64,000 nucleotides of DNA from Thermohahella caldifontis (lineage in GTDB: Bacteria > Pseudomonadota > Gammaproteobacteria > Pseudomonadales > Oleiphilaceae). The notes under the pieces were generated by a model. It made no database searches and had not been told where the DNA came from. It saw only the letters and a list, made by a program, of their open reading frames with translations. Shown here in pieces: positions 60,988 through 64,000 of this stretch; the first letter of the stretch is position 1; the number at the start of each line of letters is the position of its first letter. The position numbers and the translations under genes were made by a program. The stretch covers positions 2,480,001 through 2,544,000 of the forward strand of contig NZ_CP154858.1 in assembly GCF_041153465.1 (NCBI RefSeq). Direction: 5' to 3'.

Positions 60988-61467
60988 ATGAGATATCAGC
61001 GAAATCGCGGCTTTACCATGGTGGAAGTGCTGGTGGCACTGGTGGTGCTGGCGGTGGGCCTGCTGGGCGTGGCGACCATGCAGTCGGTGGCCATTCAGCA
61101 GTCCAAGAACGCCAACCTGCGCAGCATGGCCATCTACCTGGCCTCCGACATGGCCGACCGCATGCGTGCCAACCAGGCGGGCTGGCAGGCCGGCAATTAC
61201 AACAGTGAAACCGGCGGGGCGCAGAAAACAGCCTGTGTTTCAGCCGCAGGTTGTAACTCGGCAGACATGGCTGCCCATGACAAATGGGAATGGCAGGAAA
61301 TGATCAAGAGCACCCTGCCGGATGGTAAGGGGACCATTCAGCGTCCGGACCCCTCGGCCAATGATTTTGTGATTACCGTCAGCTGGACGGACAAGGTCCG
61401 GCAGCAGGGGGCTTCGGCACCCACCGACACGGACACCAGCTCCGTGGTTCTGCAGTTTCAGCCGTAG
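60988..61467 (+). CDS. pilV: Type IV pilus modification protein PilV
   Basis: A 159-residue minor pilin with the leader RNRGFTMVEVLVALVVLAVGLLGVATMQ and the SMAIYLASDMADRMRANQAGW segment typical of PilV. Two cysteines (TACVSAAGCN) lie in the globular part. Starts 12 bp after fimU with GAGGAGG upstream. Confidence 0.9.
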   Translation: MRYQRNRGFTMVEVLVALVVLAVGLLGVATMQSVAIQQSKNANLRSMAIYLASDMADRMRANQAGWQAGNYNSETGGAQKTACVSAAGCNSADMAAHDKWEWQEMIKSTLPDGKGTIQRPDPSANDFVITVSWTDKVRQQGASAPTDTDTSSVVLQFQP

Positions 61468-61476
61468 GAGGTCATC

Positions 61477-62547
61477 ATGAAACGCTATCAGGGTTTTTCC
61501 ATTGTCGAACTCATGATCGCCCTGCTCATCGGCTCCTTCCTGGTGCTGGGGCTGGTGCAGGTGTTCACGGCCAACAAGCAGGGCTTCCGGATTCAGGAGG
61601 CCAGCTCCCGGATTCAGGAAAATGGCCGCATGGCCATCGAGATGCTGAGCCGTGATGTCCGTGCGGCGGGCTTCATGGGCTGCGCCAACGTGCTGGCGGG
61701 CGGGTCTGTCAACAATATCGTGGACAAGACTAAATACAGCAGCAAGGGTACCGCATTGCTGGAAGCGCTCGATTTCGATGGCACCAAAAGCATTGAATTT
61801 TTCAACAACGTCACGTCCACAGCTAGTACATCACTGGCCAAGTACGGTCTGACGGTGGGAACGGCATCGGGCAACATCGTCAGTGGTACGGATGCCCTCG
61901 TCCTCAAGAGTGCGGAGCCCTGCGAAGGCGGCAAGGTGGTGAGTTACGATCCCACCAGTGCCCAGTTCAAGATTGAGGATGCCAGCGCCTGCGGTCTGGT
62001 TCAGAATGAAGTGGTGGTGGTGGCCAACTGCAATGGTGCGGAGATCTTTGCCATTACCAACAATCCGCAAAACGGCAGCCCGTCCAAGGGTCAGTACACG
62101 GTGACCCACGCCAACAACCTGAACACCACCAACAAGCTCAGCGGCTCCTATGACAAGGAAAGCTATATCTATCGCTATCGGACCGAAGTGTATTACGTGG
62201 CCTATAACGACCGGAACGAGCCGGCCCTGTATCTGATGCGGTTGACCAGCGCCGCGGCGGCATCGCCTTTCGAGACGCTGGAACTGGCTTCCGGCATCGA
62301 GGACATGCAGGTCGCAATGGGCGAGGATACGGACGGTGACTTTGTCGCCAATCGCTACATTGATAGCGGTGTGAACATGGACAATGTGGTGGCCATGAAG
62401 ATCAGTCTGCTCAGTCGCTCGGACGACGGCGTGGTGACCACGGGCAGCCAGACCTACTATTTCAATGGCAGCACGCATACCGCCAGCGACAAGCGTTTGC
62501 GCTCGCCTTTCCAGGCCACTGTGGCCCTTCGCAACCGGGTACGCTGA
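61477..62547 (+). CDS. pilW: Type IV pilus assembly protein PilW
   Basis: A 356-residue large minor pilin. The leader is YQGFSIVELMIALLIGSFLVLGLVQVF, followed by RMAIEMLSRDVRAAGFMGCANVL, which is highly characteristic of PilW. The C-terminal VTTGSQTYYFNG and RLRSPFQATVALRNRVR finish the globular domain. Starts nine bases after pilV with TAGGAGG upstream. Confidence 0.92.
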   Translation: MKRYQGFSIVELMIALLIGSFLVLGLVQVFTANKQGFRIQEASSRIQENGRMAIEMLSRDVRAAGFMGCANVLAGGSVNNIVDKTKYSSKGTALLEALDFDGTKSIEFFNNVTSTASTSLAKYGLTVGTASGNIVSGTDALVLKSAEPCEGGKVVSYDPTSAQFKIEDASACGLVQNEVVVVANCNGAEIFAITNNPQNGSPSKGQYTVTHANNLNTTNKLSGSYDKESYIYRYRTEVYYVAYNDRNEPALYLMRLTSAAAASPFETLELASGIEDMQVAMGEDTDGDFVANRYIDSGVNMDNVVAMKISLLSRSDDGVVTTGSQTYYFNGSTHTASDKRLRSPFQATVALRNRVR

Positions 62548-62557
62548 GGAGGTACAC

Positions 62558-63088
62558 ATGAGAGATTTCAGGCAAAGATCGCGTCAACGGGGCGCGGCAC
62601 TGCTGGTGGGGTTGGTATTGCTGCTGATTCTCACCATTCTGGGGATATCCTCGCTGAACGATACCGTCGTCCAGAACAAGATGTCCGGCGCCATGCAGGA
62701 CACCAACTCGGCCCTGCAGGCGGCCGACTCGGCGGTGCGGGAAGCGGAGGCCTATATTGATGGCCTGACCACGCTGGCCGGTTTTGTCAACAACAACGGA
62801 TTGTACACCGAGGGCAATGCACCCAGTCCCTATGACAGCACGACCTGGACGGGTACCGTGTCGGCGACCGCCAGCGGCACCCACGGGCAGGGTGCCAACC
62901 CCCGCTACTTCATCGAACTCATGGGGGACGTGAATGAAAACAACAGCAATACGTCGGTCAATATTACGACCTACAGCCACGAGAGTGGTGCCGGGCAGCT
63001 GAAGGGTTTCCGTATCGTCGCGCGGGCAACCGGCGGCAGCGGCACGGCGCAGCGCATTGTGGAAAGCTATTACGTGAAACGGTTCTGA
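62558..63088 (+). CDS. pilX: Type IV pilus assembly protein PilX
   Basis: A 176-residue minor pilin with the leader QRGAALLVGLVLLLILTILGISSLNDTVVQNKMSGAMQDTNSALQAADSAVREAE, closely PilX-like. It lacks the usual phenylalanine and glutamate at +1/+5, as is normal for PilX. ATG 62558 is chosen for the GAGGAGG upstream; the longer frame would run into pilW. Confidence 0.92.
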   Translation: MRDFRQRSRQRGAALLVGLVLLLILTILGISSLNDTVVQNKMSGAMQDTNSALQAADSAVREAEAYIDGLTTLAGFVNNNGLYTEGNAPSPYDSTTWTGTVSATASGTHGQGANPRYFIELMGDVNENNSNTSVNITTYSHESGAGQLKGFRIVARATGGSGTAQRIVESYYVKRF

Positions 63089-63103
63089 CCGGGGGGCATG
63101 ATC

Positions 63104-64000
63104 ATGAAACACCAACTGAAAAAACTGGGCACGCTGCTGGGCAGCATGCTGATGATTCTCCCCACCGCCAGCTATGGTGGCGTGGGTACGCTGGCGGATC
63201 AGCCGTTGTGGATGGCGGCGAGCGTCAAGCACAATATCATGCTGTCTATCGATGACTCGGGCAGTATGGATTGGGAGACGTTATTCGACAATCAGGATGG
63301 TTTGATTGCTTTCAGTGATACCAGTCAAAGTTTCGTTGATGCCAATGGGAAGTTCTTGTCCAGCGGAAATGCCTGGTACGGTTACTTGTTCCCGAACGGT
63401 AGCAACAGTACTTACGATGGTCGAAGGTTGTATACCAGTATAAGAGCTATTCCCCCCGTGAAAGCCTATGCGTTTGCGCGTTCTGCGGATTATAACCACG
63501 CATACTACAATCCGAACGATACTTACACGCCCTGGCCGAGCTACGGCGGCTTTACCTTTTCAAACTCAAATCCTGCGGCAGCACCTTTTGAGCCCATCAG
63601 CAGTCTGAATACCGGTGCCGGCACTCTGGATCTGACCCAGTATTTCAATACTGCATCCAAGGGAAGCTACTGGGATTTTGATCTCAGAAACGGCATGGTT
63701 TACAAAGATGATGGAAGTACCTACACCTCCAATAACAGAAGGGATTATACCTATTACCCGGCGACCTATTATGTCAAAATCACCACAGGTACCTATACCT
63801 ACGATCCTAACGCAGGCAGTAGCGGAAGTGGTTCGGCCGGGGGGCTGACCACATCCAACGCGGCACTTTTTGAAGGTGAGGATGGAACCCTGACTGCGCC
63901 GATGATGAAAGGCTCGGACATGGGGACTCCTTATGACCTTCTAAATAGCAATCCCACGGCGATTGCGGATGCGTCAGGGGCCGATTTTGCTGGGGTCAGG
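63104..64000 (+). CDS. pilY1: Type IV pilus tip/adhesin protein PilY1 (5' part)
   Basis: At least 299 codons, open to the window end. A signal peptide (about residues 1-24, ending TASYG) is followed by LADQPLWMAASVKHNIMLSIDDSGSMDWE, the start of a von Willebrand A-like domain with the DxSxS metal site. The next 230 residues are rich in Tyr, Ser, Asn and Thr. PilY1 caps the pilus, binds surfaces and controls retraction. Two in-frame ATGs (63098 and 63104) are possible. The conserved C-terminal propeller lies beyond the window. Confidence 0.88.
   Translation, partial: MKHQLKKLGTLLGSMLMILPTASYGGVGTLADQPLWMAASVKHNIMLSIDDSGSMDWETLFDNQDGLIAFSDTSQSFVDANGKFLSSGNAWYGYLFPNGSNSTYDGRRLYTSIRAIPPVKAYAFARSADYNHAYYNPNDTYTPWPSYGGFTFSNSNPAAAPFEPISSLNTGAGTLDLTQYFNTASKGSYWDFDLRNGMVYKDDGSTYTSNNRRDYTYYPATYYVKITTGTYTYDPNAGSSGSGSAGGLTTSNAALFEGEDGTLTAPMMKGSDMGTPYDLLNSNPTAIADASGADFAGVR

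Noticed and set aside
1..64000. CRISPR arrays, tRNA or rRNA genes
   Set aside because: No regularly spaced short repeats, cloverleaf-like or rRNA-like sequence were seen on either strand by reading.

Overview
This 64 kb window looks like the chromosome of an aerobic-to-facultative gammaproteobacterium, probably a marine or hydrocarbon-associated Pseudomonadales/Oceanospirillales-type organism. The basis is high GC, the caa3-type coxBA-cox11-coxC-SURF1-ctaA-ctaB order, the glrK-qseG-glrR cluster, a dctPQM TRAP transporter, FadL and a fimU-pilVWXY1 minor pilin operon. A species cannot be named from the sequence alone.

Layout. 0.2-7.2 kb: a small membrane protein, an AraC regulator divergent from a predicted oxygenase cassette (ferredoxin-linked reductase, diiron protein, alpha/beta hydrolase), a conserved unknown and a DinF-type MATE exporter. 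7.4-15.0 kb: cytochrome c oxidase structural, assembly and heme A genes. 15.1-17.2 kb: a LOV-like PAS/degenerate GGDEF protein convergent with an HD-GYP phosphodiesterase. 17.4-19.1 kb: a beta-lactamase-fold hydrolase and a small unknown. 19.3-28.8 kb: frdABCD followed directly by menFDBCE, with FNR/ANR-like boxes ahead of each block, which suggests fumarate respiration with menaquinone. 28.7-34.5 kb: FadL, two small coiled-coil proteins, a strictosidine-synthase-like protein, an exported Ig-like protein and a secreted lipase.

34,716-46,850 is the accessory island: a 12,135 bp composite transposon made of two directly repeated 3,372 bp ISL3-family elements of the ISPpu12 type. Each copy carries merR, a cation-efflux gene, lspA and tnpA. 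Together they bracket a complete phosphite uptake and oxidation operon, ptxABCDE. An identical 8 bp sequence (ACTTTTTA) flanks the outside of the whole unit but not the inner IS ends, so the 12 kb appears to have moved as one piece. Debris of a group II intron reverse transcriptase and of an IS3-family orfA sits just inside the two IS copies.

46.9-64 kb: two tandem secreted EF-hand microproteins, glrKR with the QseG-type lipoprotein, a DHH phosphoesterase, YgiQ, a dctPQM operon with a sigma-54 promoter and tandem DctD-like sites, slyD, a glyoxalase-fold protein, NDH-2, a YqhA-family protein and the minor pilin operon running off the end in pilY1.

Data quality: at least eight reading-frame breaks, in six otherwise well-conserved genes (reductase, ctaA twice, menE, the Ig-like protein twice, glrK, ygiQ), can each be repaired by adding one base to a G or C run. 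This points to systematic homopolymer under-calling rather than decay, so these genes are probably intact in the organism.
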